From NCBI GenBank assembly GCA_023415205.1, contig JAEZLR010000027.1, positions 1 to 64,000 of the forward strand: 64,000 nucleotides of DNA, written 5' to 3'. A model generated the notes under the pieces. That model did no database searches and was not told the origin of the DNA. It saw only the letters and a program-made list of their open reading frames with translations. Positions 7,350 through 16,235 of the stretch are shown here, piece after piece. Made by a program: the position numbers and the translations under genes. The stretch's first letter is position 1. Every line of letters starts with the position of its first letter. The DNA comes from Bacillota bacterium (lineage in GTDB: Bacteria > Bacillota > Clostridia > DSM-8532).

Positions 7350-8279
7350 TCAAAACGAACCGGACAACTGACTGTCATGTTCATAGGCCATGAGAATTTT
7401 CAGGGCAGCGTCTTTATGCTTTTCAACCATTTCCTGGGGGGATAGCACCTTTACCCTATCCCCAAAGCCCAGTATCCAAGAGAGTATATACTCAGGAGTG
7501 GTATAGCTGATGGTAGCCTTTAGCCAACCATCCTCCTGAACCTGGTAGGAGCCGGGGCCATAGGTTTCAATGAGAAGGTATTCGGCGGAGGGGGCAATCA
7601 GAAGGGTGACCTGGAATTCATCCTTGAAGGCCTGGTCTAAATACACCTTTTCATCAGGTAGGGTTCTCGGGGTAAAGTGCTCCTCCGATACCTTTAAATC
7701 CCACAGCCTGTTCAGCTTGAAAAGCCTGAAATCCTGAGAATCTAGGCAGTAGCAGAGGGTATACCAGCCGGCCCATTTATAGGTAATCACATAGGGTTCA
7801 ACCTTCCGGGTTGATTTTCCGCTGGGGGAATAATACTCGAAGGCAATCAGGTGCTTATGGGTAATGGCCTTTCGCAACAAGTCTATTTTTTCTGAAAGGC
7901 TGGATTTGTAATGGGAAGCTAAATCAATAATCAGCTCCTCCCTACGGGAAAGGTTCTCCTCACCGGGAGAGAGCTTTTGTATCAGGCGGTTCATTTTATG
8001 AGAATCAGAGACGCTTCCTAGGCCCTTAAGCCCTGTCAGAACGCTTTGAAGCTCCTCTGGTTCAAGAAGCCTTGAATCCAGTTGAAACCCTTCAACAAGG
8101 CTGATACCTCCGTCACCACCCTGGGTAGTGACAACGGGTATCCCGGCCATACAGAGGTCTTCAATATCCCTCTGAATCGTCCTTCTGGACACTTCAAACC
8201 GCTCGGCCAATAGGGGAGCCGTCGTCTTTCCCTTTTGCAAAAGCAGGGTGAGGATTCCCACCAGACGGTTGATTTTCAT
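7350..8279 (-). CDS. YafY-type HTH/WYL-domain transcriptional regulator
   Basis: About 309 residues. ATG at 8279, ten bases after GGAGG, is preferred over the TTG at 8285. The N-terminal winged helix (about residues 5-60, LLAERFEVSRRTIQRDIEDL) is DeoR-like. The middle and C-terminal parts are the WYL domain and its C-terminal extension (FEYYSPSGK..., then WAGWYTLCYC and FRLFKLNRLWDL). WYL regulators sense ligands, in several cases nucleic-acid or nucleotide ligands. It starts right after the exporter stop codon, so it is probably co-expressed with the exporter and may regulate it. Cytoplasmic DNA-binding protein. Confidence 0.88.
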   Translation of the reverse strand: MKINRLVGILTLLLQKGKTTAPLLAERFEVSRRTIQRDIEDLCMAGIPVVTTQGGDGGISLVEGFQLDSRLLEPEELQSVLTGLKGLGSVSDSHKMNRLIQKLSPGEENLSRREELIIDLASHYKSSLSEKIDLLRKAITHKHLIAFEYYSPSGKSTRKVEPYVITYKWAGWYTLCYCLDSQDFRLFKLNRLWDLKVSEEHFTPRTLPDEKVYLDQAFKDEFQVTLLIAPSAEYLLIETYGPGSYQVQEDGWLKATISYTTPEYILSWILGFGDRVKVLSPQEMVEKHKDAALKILMAYEHDSQLSGSF

Positions 8280-8281
8280 TT

Positions 8282-10063
8282 TCAAACAGCCTCCAAAAAG
8301 CTATACTGGGCCGTATAAAGGTTAAAATACGCCCCTCTTTTTTCCATGAGTTCCTCATGGGTTCCAGATTCGATAATTCTACCTCTGTCAATATAGAAGA
8401 TCACAGAGGCATTCTTTATGGTGGACAGCCTGTGAGCAATCACAAAGGAGGTACGGCCTTTTAGGAGTGTTTCCAAGCCTTGCTGCAGCGCCAGCTCAGT
8501 CTTGGTGTCAATGCTGGAGGTCGCCTCATCCAGAATCAGAATCCGAGGGTCGGCCAGCAGGGAACGGGCAAAAGAGATCAATTGTCTCTGCCCCACCGAC
8601 AGCCGGGTTCCTCTTTCGTTGACCTCTGTGTGATAGCCCTCCTTGAGGGAGCTTATAAATTCATGGGCACAAACGGCCTTGGCTGCGGCAATGACCTCTT
8701 CATCGGTGGCATCCAGACGGCTGTACCGGATATTGTCCATAATGCTTCCAGAGAAAATAAAGGTGTCCTGAAGCATGATTCCCATTTGCTTTCTCAAGGA
8801 TTCCAGGGTGACCTGGCTAATATCGGTGTCATCAATGAGCACCTGGCCTGTTTCAACATTATAGAAGCGGGACAGGAGGTTAACCACCGTGGTTTTTCCA
8901 GCGCCGGTAGGGCCTACCAGAGCCACGGTCTGCCCCTTGTCAACTGTGAAATTCACCTTTTTCAGGATGGGGTGTCCATCATCATAGGAGAAGGTGACGT
9001 CAGAGAATTGAACCTTCCCCTGAATGGGGGGCATGGCAGTGGCCTCGGGTAGATTGTCCACCTTGGGCACCTCATCAATGGTCTCGAAAATCCGCTCCAG
9101 ATAGGCCATGGAGTTTATAAGGGCGTTATAGAAGTTCCCTAAGTTCATTATGGGGGTCCAGAATCTCCAGATATAGCCTACAAAGGCTATGAGTACCCCT
9201 ACCGAAGCCCCCGTTCCCATGAGGGAGATGCCGGCTACATAGACCAAAGACACAGCCCATACTGAAATATTATCAATGATGGGCCACATGATAAAAATGG
9301 ATCGGACATAAGCCATCCAGGTCTTCCGGTATTCGGTGCCCAAAGCCTTGAAGACTTTGAAATTCTCCTCTTCGCGGGCGAAGGACTGTGTCACCTTGAT
9401 ACCGCATATGCTCTCATGGATATAGGCGTTGAGATTGGATTGCTTTCTGGAGACCGCCTGAGTTCTTCTCCGCTGTATGCCCTTGACCATAAAGATGGCC
9501 AGAATTAAAGGCGGCAGGCCAGCCAGGCTCACCAGTGTCAGGGTGGGATCTAGAAAGAGCATATAGCCTATAATAACAAACAAGGTAAACAGGTCCGTGA
9601 TCATATTAATGAGACCGTTTGAAAGAAGATCGCTCAGAGAGTTCACATAGTTGACCACCCTGACCAGTATTTTCCCATGGGGCCGTGAGTCATAGTATTC
9701 AAAAGGAAGCTTCTGAAGCTTTCTGAATACATCGGAGCGAATATCTCGTATAATGCTCTGGCCCACATCGGACATGAGAACCAGACGGTATTTCAAGCAC
9801 ACACCCGTTACGATAAGGGTCAGAAGTATCAAGGCCGATAAAAGCACCAAGCCCCCCACATTCTTTTCTGGAATGAACACATCAATGCCTACGCTTAACA
9901 GATAGGGTACCGACATACCCACTACGCTGGATATGAGCATAATTACGACGGTGAGAAGCATTTTCTTTCTGTAGGGCTGGATATAGCCCATGAGCCTTTT
10001 CACATGCTGCCTGTTAAAGGGTGCATCCAATTCCTCATCCACATCATATTTATTTCTGGCCAT
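8282..10063 (-). CDS. ABC exporter, permease-ATPase half, active-site subunit
   Basis: 593 residues; ATG at 10063 follows AAGGAGGTGGG (an in-frame start at 10105 lacks a site). Six transmembrane helices in residues about 30-310, then an ATPase with Walker A GPTGAGKTT, signature LSVGQRQL and Walker B ILILDEATSSID, with the catalytic Glu intact. The signature LSVGQ departs from LSGGQ. The upstream partner has the opposite pattern, so the pair is a BmrC/BmrD (YheI/YheH)-type heterodimeric exporter at the inner membrane, a group that moves drugs or lipophilic peptides. The start lies one base after the partner's stop, so expression is coupled. Confidence 0.9.
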   Translation of the reverse strand: MARNKYDVDEELDAPFNRQHVKRLMGYIQPYRKKMLLTVVIMLISSVVGMSVPYLLSVGIDVFIPEKNVGGLVLLSALILLTLIVTGVCLKYRLVLMSDVGQSIIRDIRSDVFRKLQKLPFEYYDSRPHGKILVRVVNYVNSLSDLLSNGLINMITDLFTLFVIIGYMLFLDPTLTLVSLAGLPPLILAIFMVKGIQRRRTQAVSRKQSNLNAYIHESICGIKVTQSFAREEENFKVFKALGTEYRKTWMAYVRSIFIMWPIIDNISVWAVSLVYVAGISLMGTGASVGVLIAFVGYIWRFWTPIMNLGNFYNALINSMAYLERIFETIDEVPKVDNLPEATAMPPIQGKVQFSDVTFSYDDGHPILKKVNFTVDKGQTVALVGPTGAGKTTVVNLLSRFYNVETGQVLIDDTDISQVTLESLRKQMGIMLQDTFIFSGSIMDNIRYSRLDATDEEVIAAAKAVCAHEFISSLKEGYHTEVNERGTRLSVGQRQLISFARSLLADPRILILDEATSSIDTKTELALQQGLETLLKGRTSFVIAHRLSTIKNASVIFYIDRGRIIESGTHEELMEKRGAYFNLYTAQYSFLEAV

Positions 10064-10064
10064 A

Positions 10065-11810
10065 TTAACCCACCTCCTTGGAAAGCCATCGATCGAAATC
10101 ACCATACTGGCTTTGGAACACGCTATAATAATAGCCCTTCAGCGCCAAAAGCTCATCGTGAGTGCCTTCCTCAATAATCCGGCCCTCGTCAAGCACAAGG
10201 ATGAGGTCGGCATTCTTTACAGATGAAATTCGGTGGGCGATGACAAAGGTGGTTTTTTCCCTGTAGTAGCTTTTGAGGGTACTATGTATCTTATGTTCGG
10301 TTTCGGTATCCACACTGGAGGTGGTATCGTCTAGTATCAGAATGGAAGGGTTCTTAAGAATGGCTCTGGCCAGGGCGATACGCTGCTTTTGCCCTCCCGA
10401 GAGGCCCACCCCCCGCTCACCGATAATGGTATCATAACCCTCTTGGAAGTGACTAATGAACTCGTGGGCCCCCGCCAGCCGCGCCGCCCACTGGACCTGC
10501 TCCTCAGTGGCTCCCGGCACCCCATAGGCGATATTCCCTTCAATGGTATCCGAGAACAGAAAAATATCCTGCATGGCCGAGGCGATATTTTCTCTCAAAA
10601 GCTTCAGATCCATCTGACGGACGTCGGTACCGTCTATGAGAATGGCTCCTTCGGTACAGTCGTAGAAACGGCAGATTAGGTTAAGCAGGGTTGATTTTCC
10701 GGCTCCTGTAGGCCCGATAATGGCAATGGTCTGTCCGGGCCGGGCGGTGAAGCTGATGTCCTCAAGAACCTTTTCATCCCCGTAACTGAAGCTCACATGA
10801 CGAAACTCCACCCTGCCCCGAATGCTTTCCTGGGGTGTCACAGCATCCTCATTGGTAATCCCGGCCTCATTCTCAAGAAGGTTCATAACCTTTTCAGCCG
10901 ATGCGGTAAATCTCTGGGTGTCATTAATGAGCCATCCTACCATGCGCATGGGGTTATTGAGCGCCCACAGAAAGCCATTGAAGGTAACCAGCTCTCCCAA
11001 AGACATGCTATCATTTATCACCAGAATGCCGCCAACCAGGATCAGAGCCACCATCAGAGAGCTGGCCAGTGAGTCTATCACCGGCAGGTACTTGCTCCAT
11101 ACCTGGGTAGATTCCATGCTTTTCTTCCGATAATCCTCATTTTCACGCTCGAATTTCTCAATCTCATAGGATTCCTTGGCAAAGGCCTTAACAACGCGGT
11201 TTCCGCTGATGTTCTCCTGAACCACAGTGTTCAGTCTGGAAAACTGTTCACGAATGGCAAAGAAGGTGGGCTTCACATCCCTGGCAAGACGTACAGCAAA
11301 AAATCCCGTCACAGGGGTGATGGCGAGCATGAAAAGTGCCAGGGGCACATTGGTGATAAAAAGCATGATCACTGCAAACAGAAAGACGGCGGCATTTTCA
11401 AAAACCATATAAATGACCCACGCAATAAAGTGGCGTATGGCCTCCATATCTCCGGTCATTTTAGCCATGATATCCCCTGTTCTGTTCCTGTTGAAAAATT
11501 CAAAATCAAGGCTCTGTATTTTAATATAGATATCCTCACGAATCTTCTTGAAAATCCCCTGGGAAACAATTTCAAAGACGTTTTGATAGGTGTACTTTCC
11601 CACCGATTTTATAAGGGTTGTAACCGCCATGGTCAGAATAATGGGCCACATCAGCCCTGTTTGAGACTTCTCTATAACCCGGTCCACTATCAACCCGGAC
11701 ATGAAGGGATTCACCATGGCCAATGCCGCGGTAATGAGCACTAAAAAAAGGCCTAGCAGCATTTTTAGGCCATAGGGGCGAATATAGCCCCATATCCACT
11801 TAAATGACAT
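10065..11810 (-). CDS. ABC exporter, permease-ATPase half, degenerate-site subunit
   Basis: 581 residues, ATG after AAGGTGGAGACGTT. Six transmembrane helices, then an ATPase with Walker A GPTGAGKST, canonical signature LSGGQKQR and Walker B ILILDDTTSSVD. The catalytic Glu after Walker B is replaced by Asp. It therefore supplies the good signature motif for its partner's active site while its own Walker B site is weak, the rule in heterodimeric exporters such as BmrC/BmrD. First gene of the exporter-regulator cluster; the 200 bases upstream (11811-12009) hold no clear consensus promoter on the minus strand. Confidence 0.9.
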   Translation of the reverse strand: MSFKWIWGYIRPYGLKMLLGLFLVLITAALAMVNPFMSGLIVDRVIEKSQTGLMWPIILTMAVTTLIKSVGKYTYQNVFEIVSQGIFKKIREDIYIKIQSLDFEFFNRNRTGDIMAKMTGDMEAIRHFIAWVIYMVFENAAVFLFAVIMLFITNVPLALFMLAITPVTGFFAVRLARDVKPTFFAIREQFSRLNTVVQENISGNRVVKAFAKESYEIEKFERENEDYRKKSMESTQVWSKYLPVIDSLASSLMVALILVGGILVINDSMSLGELVTFNGFLWALNNPMRMVGWLINDTQRFTASAEKVMNLLENEAGITNEDAVTPQESIRGRVEFRHVSFSYGDEKVLEDISFTARPGQTIAIIGPTGAGKSTLLNLICRFYDCTEGAILIDGTDVRQMDLKLLRENIASAMQDIFLFSDTIEGNIAYGVPGATEEQVQWAARLAGAHEFISHFQEGYDTIIGERGVGLSGGQKQRIALARAILKNPSILILDDTTSSVDTETEHKIHSTLKSYYREKTTFVIAHRISSVKNADLILVLDEGRIIEEGTHDELLALKGYYYSVFQSQYGDFDRWLSKEVG

Positions 11811-12009
11811 AACGTCTCCACCTTTTCTCTCTATAACTTCGTCTTATGAAAAGCTTAAACCAAATCCTTCTGTTTCACAATACCGGGAAGGCCTCTCCCT
11901 TTTGATTTCTTAAGATAAGTTTATGGATATACCAATATTTATCGATTGCCCCTAGAGACAGAATTATGTTACCTTAATAGAGTGATATTACATTTTTGGG
12001 GGTATATAG

Positions 12010-12294
12010 ATGAATGAGAGGAATAGCTCGAGGCGTCTCCGCGCCATAATGAATAGTGCTCAGAAAAAATTTATCGGGATGAACAAAGGCAGCAAGCTGT
12101 TGTTGAAGATCGCAACCATCGTTTTCTTCGCAGTTCTTATTGCTGCTCTCGCGCTTTTGGTTTTATTCAACGCCGGAACGATAAGGTTTGACAATCAGCT
12201 TCAGATGGTGAGCTGGATGGTTCTTTATTCCTTCAGGTTCTGGGTGGTGCTGGTTTCAGGTGCAATCATCCTTGATATTTTAATTAATCGATGA
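12010..12294 (+). CDS. Small two-helix membrane protein, unknown
   Basis: 94 residues on the plus strand, opposite to all its neighbours, ATG after GGGGGTATATAG. The first 30 residues are basic (NERNSSRRLR...KK). Two hydrophobic helices follow, at about 31-54 and 68-90. The short basic tail plus a helix resembles the start of some class A penicillin-binding proteins, but nothing follows, so this is not one. Function unknown. It is divergent from the ABC exporter and ends in a strong bidirectional terminator. Confidence 0.7.
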   Translation: MNERNSSRRLRAIMNSAQKKFIGMNKGSKLLLKIATIVFFAVLIAALALLVLFNAGTIRFDNQLQMVSWMVLYSFRFWVVLVSGAIILDILINR

Positions 12295-12322
12295 TTCTTA
12301 GTTTAAAGGAATGATGGATTGT

Positions 12323-12360
12323 AAAAAGGTTATCGGATTTTTATCCAATAACCTTTTTTT
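12323..12360. terminator. Bidirectional terminator
   Basis: Stem AAGGTTATCGGAT / ATCCAATAACCTT with one mismatch, flanked by A5 and T7. It separates the plus-strand small membrane protein from the minus-strand DUF3048 gene. Confidence 0.85.
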
Positions 12361-12397
12361 GTGGAAGAAATGAAGCTTTATATGTCGCTCATTTTAG

Positions 12398-13453
12398 TTA
12401 TTTAATTTCTATAAAGTCCTTACCGGGAATAAGCTCTATCCAGGTTTGGCCCCGATTGAGGGTGATAGGCTTTCCTTCCTCGGTGGTAAAGGTTGTTTGT
12501 TCATCTCTGGCTGTTTTGGACCATTTAATGGGAATCGCTTTGCCTGAGGTAATAAACCAACCCTCTCCAGAACCAATATTCTCCAAGTTTCTGCGCCCTT
12601 CGGGATCATCCTTAATCTGGGGAGAGGCAACCACTTGGACGATAATATTTGCAGCCAATACCTGCTTTCCTGTGTTTCGTTCCATATGTGCCTTTCCCAT
12701 TCTCAGCCTTTCATATAGGCCAAGGTCGGCATCATAGTAGAAACCGCAGGTACTTCCCCCATTTGAAGAAAACTTGATAAATACATCCTCGGCCGTGGTT
12801 CCGTTTTGAGGAGTCACCCTTTGGTCCTCATAGGTAAAAGGGAAAGACTTTTGAGGCTCGGTGCGATATTTGAGAGTCTCAATATGTTTATTAATGCGTT
12901 CTCCGGAAGTGTAGGAATCCTGCCAGTTACCGGGAACATCGGTGATATCCCAAAAGGCATTGCCATTAACCAGACCATTGATATTCTGGATTTTGAGCTT
13001 GGAGATATCCTTTCGGGCATATTCACTCCAGCCAAAATGGGTATATACCGCGTCATACTCCATGGCATAGTCCAGAAAATAATGCCTAGAGCTTCTAACC
13101 GGCCCGATCATTTCAGGCATGGTGTCCCAGAAGAAGGCCAAAAAACGGGTGATATTATATTCCACCGGAATCTCATAGATAATCTGTGCCTGGCTGATTC
13201 CCCCTTGGGGCAGTACCTTGTCACCCTGGTTATCAATCATCACGGATACAGGTCTGGTTTTAGAATCGGGAACAATAAAATCGGGATTAAAAAGAACGGG
13301 CTCCGTTGGCGTCGGTTCAGGCGTAACAGTTATCTCAGGGGTAGTTACAGGTGTTTCGGTTGCAGTGGAGGCTTGCTCTCCCGAATTGCCGCAGCCGGGA
13401 ATAAAAACAAGCATCGATAATAACAGAAGTGTAAGAATGGCTTTCTTAAGCAT
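12398..13453 (-). CDS. DUF3048 lipoprotein (YerB-like)
   Basis: 351 residues. An N-terminal signal peptide ends in the lipobox FIPGC (Cys21), then a Thr/Pro-rich linker at about 25-52, so it is an extracytoplasmic membrane-anchored lipoprotein. The rest is the DUF3048 N- and C-terminal domains (RPVSVMIDN..., GPVRSSRHYF, then YAMEYDAVYTHFGWSEYA). B. subtilis YerB is the best-known relative. The precise role is unknown; a link to the envelope is inferred from location. Ordinary full length. Confidence 0.88.
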   Translation of the reverse strand: MLKKAILTLLLLSMLVFIPGCGNSGEQASTATETPVTTPEITVTPEPTPTEPVLFNPDFIVPDSKTRPVSVMIDNQGDKVLPQGGISQAQIIYEIPVEYNITRFLAFFWDTMPEMIGPVRSSRHYFLDYAMEYDAVYTHFGWSEYARKDISKLKIQNINGLVNGNAFWDITDVPGNWQDSYTSGERINKHIETLKYRTEPQKSFPFTYEDQRVTPQNGTTAEDVFIKFSSNGGSTCGFYYDADLGLYERLRMGKAHMERNTGKQVLAANIIVQVVASPQIKDDPEGRRNLENIGSGEGWFITSGKAIPIKWSKTARDEQTTFTTEEGKPITLNRGQTWIELIPGKDFIEIK

Positions 13454-13520
13454 AACCCGATGCTCACCTCATTTTCATTTGTAAATAGGGCTTTAAAAGC
13501 CCTGGTGAAGGTGGTAAATC

Positions 13521-13546
13521 AAACAAGGGGAGCCTTGCTCCCCTGT
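13521..13546 (-). terminator. Terminator after the DUF1292 gene
   Basis: Stem AGGGGAGC / GGCTCCCCT with an AA loop, followed on the minus strand by TTGTTTGATTT; it directly follows the DUF1292 stop. Confidence 0.7.
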
Positions 13547-13565
13547 GCTTCATTTCAACGGAGGA

Positions 13566-13889
13566 TTATTCCAGTTCATCCTCATCGTCTTCATCATATT
13601 CTTCATCAATTTGCTCTTGGAAGGCTTCGAAAGCTTTTTCAAGCTCGGCTTCGTCCTCTACAGGAACCAGATATTCTTCCTCGCCGTTCTTCTCGATCTT
13701 CATGATGATGACCTCGGAACCGCACTCATCATCACCACAATCGCAAGAGTCACAGCTATGGCCTTCATCGTCAACGGGCAGCAGCACTACATATTCGCTG
13801 TCATCCACTAATACGGTATCAAGATACTCACATTTGATGGAATCCCCATCTTCCCCGGTTAATTCGATGATTTCATTTTCGTAATCCAT
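13566..13889 (-). CDS. yrzB: DUF1292 protein (YrzB-like)
   Basis: 107 residues. ATG at 13889 has AAAGGAGTAAAAACG; a longer open frame upstream overlaps ruvX and is rejected. Highly acidic, with a CDSCDCGDDECG cluster in the middle that could bind metal, and an Asp/Glu-only tail. It matches DUF1292/YrzB, found beside ruvX in many Firmicutes, as here (32 bases downstream of it). Molecular role unknown. Confidence 0.82.
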   Translation of the reverse strand: MDYENEIIELTGEDGDSIKCEYLDTVLVDDSEYVVLLPVDDEGHSCDSCDCGDDECGSEVIIMKIEKNGEEEYLVPVEDEAELEKAFEAFQEQIDEEYDEDDEDELE

Positions 13890-13920
13890 CGTTTTTACTC
13901 CTTTCAAATACTTCAAGGGT

Positions 13921-14337
13921 CTAGTGTTTTGAATCCAGATATCCTTGAAGAATAAAGGCAGCCGCCATTTGGTCAATTCTGCCCTTTTGATTTTTTGCAC
14001 AAATACCCATATCATGCATGGTTCTTTGTGCCATTACAGTGGTCAGGCGCTCATCCCAGGATTTGATATCGGTTTGAGGCAACTCGTTTTCCAAAAGCTT
14101 CATAAAATCTCTTGTTTTCAGTTCCCGTTCTCCAACCGAACCGTCCATATTCCGAGGAATTCCGACCACAATGGCTTTACATCCCAAGGTATCCACAAGC
14201 TCTTTAATCCTTTGAATTGGCTTTGAGATGTCGTTTCTCCATTTTATTGTTTCCAACATCTGCGCTGTCAAACCCAACGGATCTGAAACTGCAACACCTA
14301 TTCTGACATCACCATAGTCGATACATAATATGCGCAT
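13921..14337 (-). CDS. ruvX: Putative pre-16S rRNA nuclease / Holliday junction resolvase RuvX (YqgF)
   Basis: 138 residues, usual length. RNase-H fold with the first strand motif CIDYGDVRIGVAVSD, then VGIPRNMDGSVGE, WDERLTT and the C-terminal DQMAAAFILQGYLD, which hold the conserved Asp/Glu residues. YqgF-family proteins mature the 16S rRNA 5' end and were earlier proposed as Holliday junction resolvases. Cytoplasmic. The gene is followed by yrzB, the usual Firmicute order, and is separated from gpmI by a terminator. Confidence 0.9.
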   Translation of the reverse strand: MRILCIDYGDVRIGVAVSDPLGLTAQMLETIKWRNDISKPIQRIKELVDTLGCKAIVVGIPRNMDGSVGERELKTRDFMKLLENELPQTDIKSWDERLTTVMAQRTMHDMGICAKNQKGRIDQMAAAFILQGYLDSKH

Positions 14338-14410
14338 AAAATGCTCCGTTTATAGCTTTTCCACCGTAAAACCCCAGTTTCTCCGAAGCTTTATTCCTTT
14401 CGAGGATGTA

Positions 14411-14438
14411 AAAAAGCAGGGATTGTCCATCCCTGCCC
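14411..14438 (-). terminator. Terminator after gpmI
   Basis: GCAGGGAT / ATCCCTGC stem with a 5-base loop, followed on the minus strand by T6, 35 bases after the gpmI stop. Confidence 0.85.
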
Positions 14439-14471
14439 TTATAATAACCCAATTGTTAGCAAAATGCAAGG

Positions 14472-16109
14472 CTAGAGAATGTCGATCATTGATTTTTCCC
14501 AAATCTCAGGAGCCTCATAGCCTAACAGGTTGACCACTGTTGAAGCGATATTGGCAAGACCGAAATCCCCCTGTTTGAGAGAATATTTCCCCGCATTAAC
14601 CGGATCATAAATAATAAAGGGAACCTTGTTGAGGGTATGGCTGGTCTTAGCCTTTGGCTTACCGGTTTCATCCTTCTTGGCCTTACCTGTTTTCTTGTCA
14701 ACCTCATACATTTCGTCGGCATTGCCATGGTCTGCGGTAATAATCATCATCCCACCCAGCTTTTTAATAACTGGCAGGATTCTTCCCAGACACAGATCAA
14801 CAGTCTCCACTGCGATTTTTGCCGCCTGATAGTTTCCTGTATGGCCCACCATATCCCCGTTGGCAAGGTTCATACGGGCGAACCTATAGTTACCGGTTTT
14901 TAGCAGCTCGATCATCTTGTCGGTAATTTCCGCCGCTTTCATCCAGGGTCTCTGTTCAAAGGGAATGATGTCGGAAGGGACCTCCACATAGGTCTCGAGG
15001 ATTTCATCAAATTTTCCGGAGTTGTTCCCGTTCCAAAAATAGGTGACATGGCCGAATTTCTGTGTCTCGGAAATGGCCAATTGACTTACACCCGACTTGG
15101 CCAGATACTCTCCCATCGTGTTCTTGATGGAAGGAGGATTGACAAGATACCTAGAAGGGATATGAAGGTCTCCATCATATTCCAGCATGCCCGCAAAGGT
15201 CACCTGGGGCCACCTTTTACGCTCAAAGTAGTTGAAGCCGGAGTCTTCAAAAGCCTTGGATATTTCAATGGCACGGTCACCACGGAAATTAAAGAAAATA
15301 ACACTATCCCCATCTTCAATGGTCCCCACAGGCTTACCGCCCTCACCAATGACAAAGGAAGGTAGATCCTGGTCAATGGCCTGGGTTTCATTTCTCAGGG
15401 TCTCAATAGCCTGCTGGGCTGAATCAAACAGACGGCCCTCACCTAGCACATGAGTGTACCAGCCGCGTTCAACCATGCTCCAGTTGGCTTCATAGCGGTC
15501 CATGGTGATAAACATGCGGCCGCCACCGCTGGCTATCCTTGCATCAAAGGCCGAATCGTTCAATTCGTTCAGGAAAGCCTCAAAGGGTAGCACATAATCA
15601 AGGGCGGAGGTCTCACCAACATCGCGTCCGTCCAGAAGAATGTGAACACGAACCTTTTGGACGCCCTCATTCTTCGCCTGTCGGATCATGGCCTTTAAGT
15701 GATCGATATGGGAATGGACGTTTCCGTCGCTGAAAAGACCGATAAAATGGAGGGTAGATCCCTTGGAAAGACAATTCTGACGGATATCTCCCCATCCCTT
15801 GGATTGGAACATGGCACCCGACTCAATGGCCTCAGTCACCAGCTTTGCGCCTTGGGCAAAAACCTGTCCGGCACCGATAGCATTATGGCCCACCTCAGAA
15901 TTCCCCATGTCCTCGTCGCTGGGTAATCCCACAGCAGTTCCGTGGGCCTTCAACAATGTATTGGGGCATTCTCTCATAAGCTTGTCAAGATTAGGTTTAA
16001 AGGCATCCAGAACGGCATTGCCTTCAGTAACCTCAGTGATGCCTATCCCGTCCATGACAACAAGAAGAACGGGGCCCTGGCAAGGTTTAAAACCATTTTT
16101 TTTGAGCAT
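14472..16109 (-). CDS. gpmI: Cofactor-independent phosphoglycerate mutase
   Basis: 545 residues. Converts 3-phosphoglycerate to 2-phosphoglycerate with two Mn ions. Seen: VVMDGIG (first metal Asp) at about 18-24, the nucleophile Ser in DMGNSEVGHNAIGAG, HIDHL and ITADHGNADEM near the C-terminus. It is about 30 residues longer than the usual 510-515; part of the excess is a Lys-rich insert (KKTGKAKKDETGKPKAK) after the last metal motif. It ends the glycolytic cluster gap-pgk-tpiA-gpmI. A terminator-like hairpin lies just upstream, so its level may differ from tpiA. Confidence 0.93.
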   Translation of the reverse strand: MLKKNGFKPCQGPVLLVVMDGIGITEVTEGNAVLDAFKPNLDKLMRECPNTLLKAHGTAVGLPSDEDMGNSEVGHNAIGAGQVFAQGAKLVTEAIESGAMFQSKGWGDIRQNCLSKGSTLHFIGLFSDGNVHSHIDHLKAMIRQAKNEGVQKVRVHILLDGRDVGETSALDYVLPFEAFLNELNDSAFDARIASGGGRMFITMDRYEANWSMVERGWYTHVLGEGRLFDSAQQAIETLRNETQAIDQDLPSFVIGEGGKPVGTIEDGDSVIFFNFRGDRAIEISKAFEDSGFNYFERKRWPQVTFAGMLEYDGDLHIPSRYLVNPPSIKNTMGEYLAKSGVSQLAISETQKFGHVTYFWNGNNSGKFDEILETYVEVPSDIIPFEQRPWMKAAEITDKMIELLKTGNYRFARMNLANGDMVGHTGNYQAAKIAVETVDLCLGRILPVIKKLGGMMIITADHGNADEMYEVDKKTGKAKKDETGKPKAKTSHTLNKVPFIIYDPVNAGKYSLKQGDFGLANIASTVVNLLGYEAPEIWEKSMIDIL

Positions 16110-16188
16110 AGTTCATCCAAACCTTTCTTTATCTATATAACTCGTCTGTTCATTAAAAACATTTTATGACCCTTTCAAATAGCGTAAA

Positions 16189-16217
16189 GCCCTCCGATAG
16201 AATCTGTACCGGAGGGC
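16189..16217 (-). terminator. Terminator-like hairpin between tpiA and gpmI
   Basis: GCCCTCCG / CGGAGGGC stem with a 13-base loop and a short T-tract (TTTACG) on the minus strand. It may end part of the tpiA transcripts or protect their 3' end. Confidence 0.6.
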
Positions 16218-16235
16218 AGTGCTTATATCCTCGTT

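Noticed and set aside
13890..14015. Upstream extension of the DUF1292 gene
   Set aside because: It overlaps ruvX; the ATG at 13889 has AAAGGAG and matches the family length.
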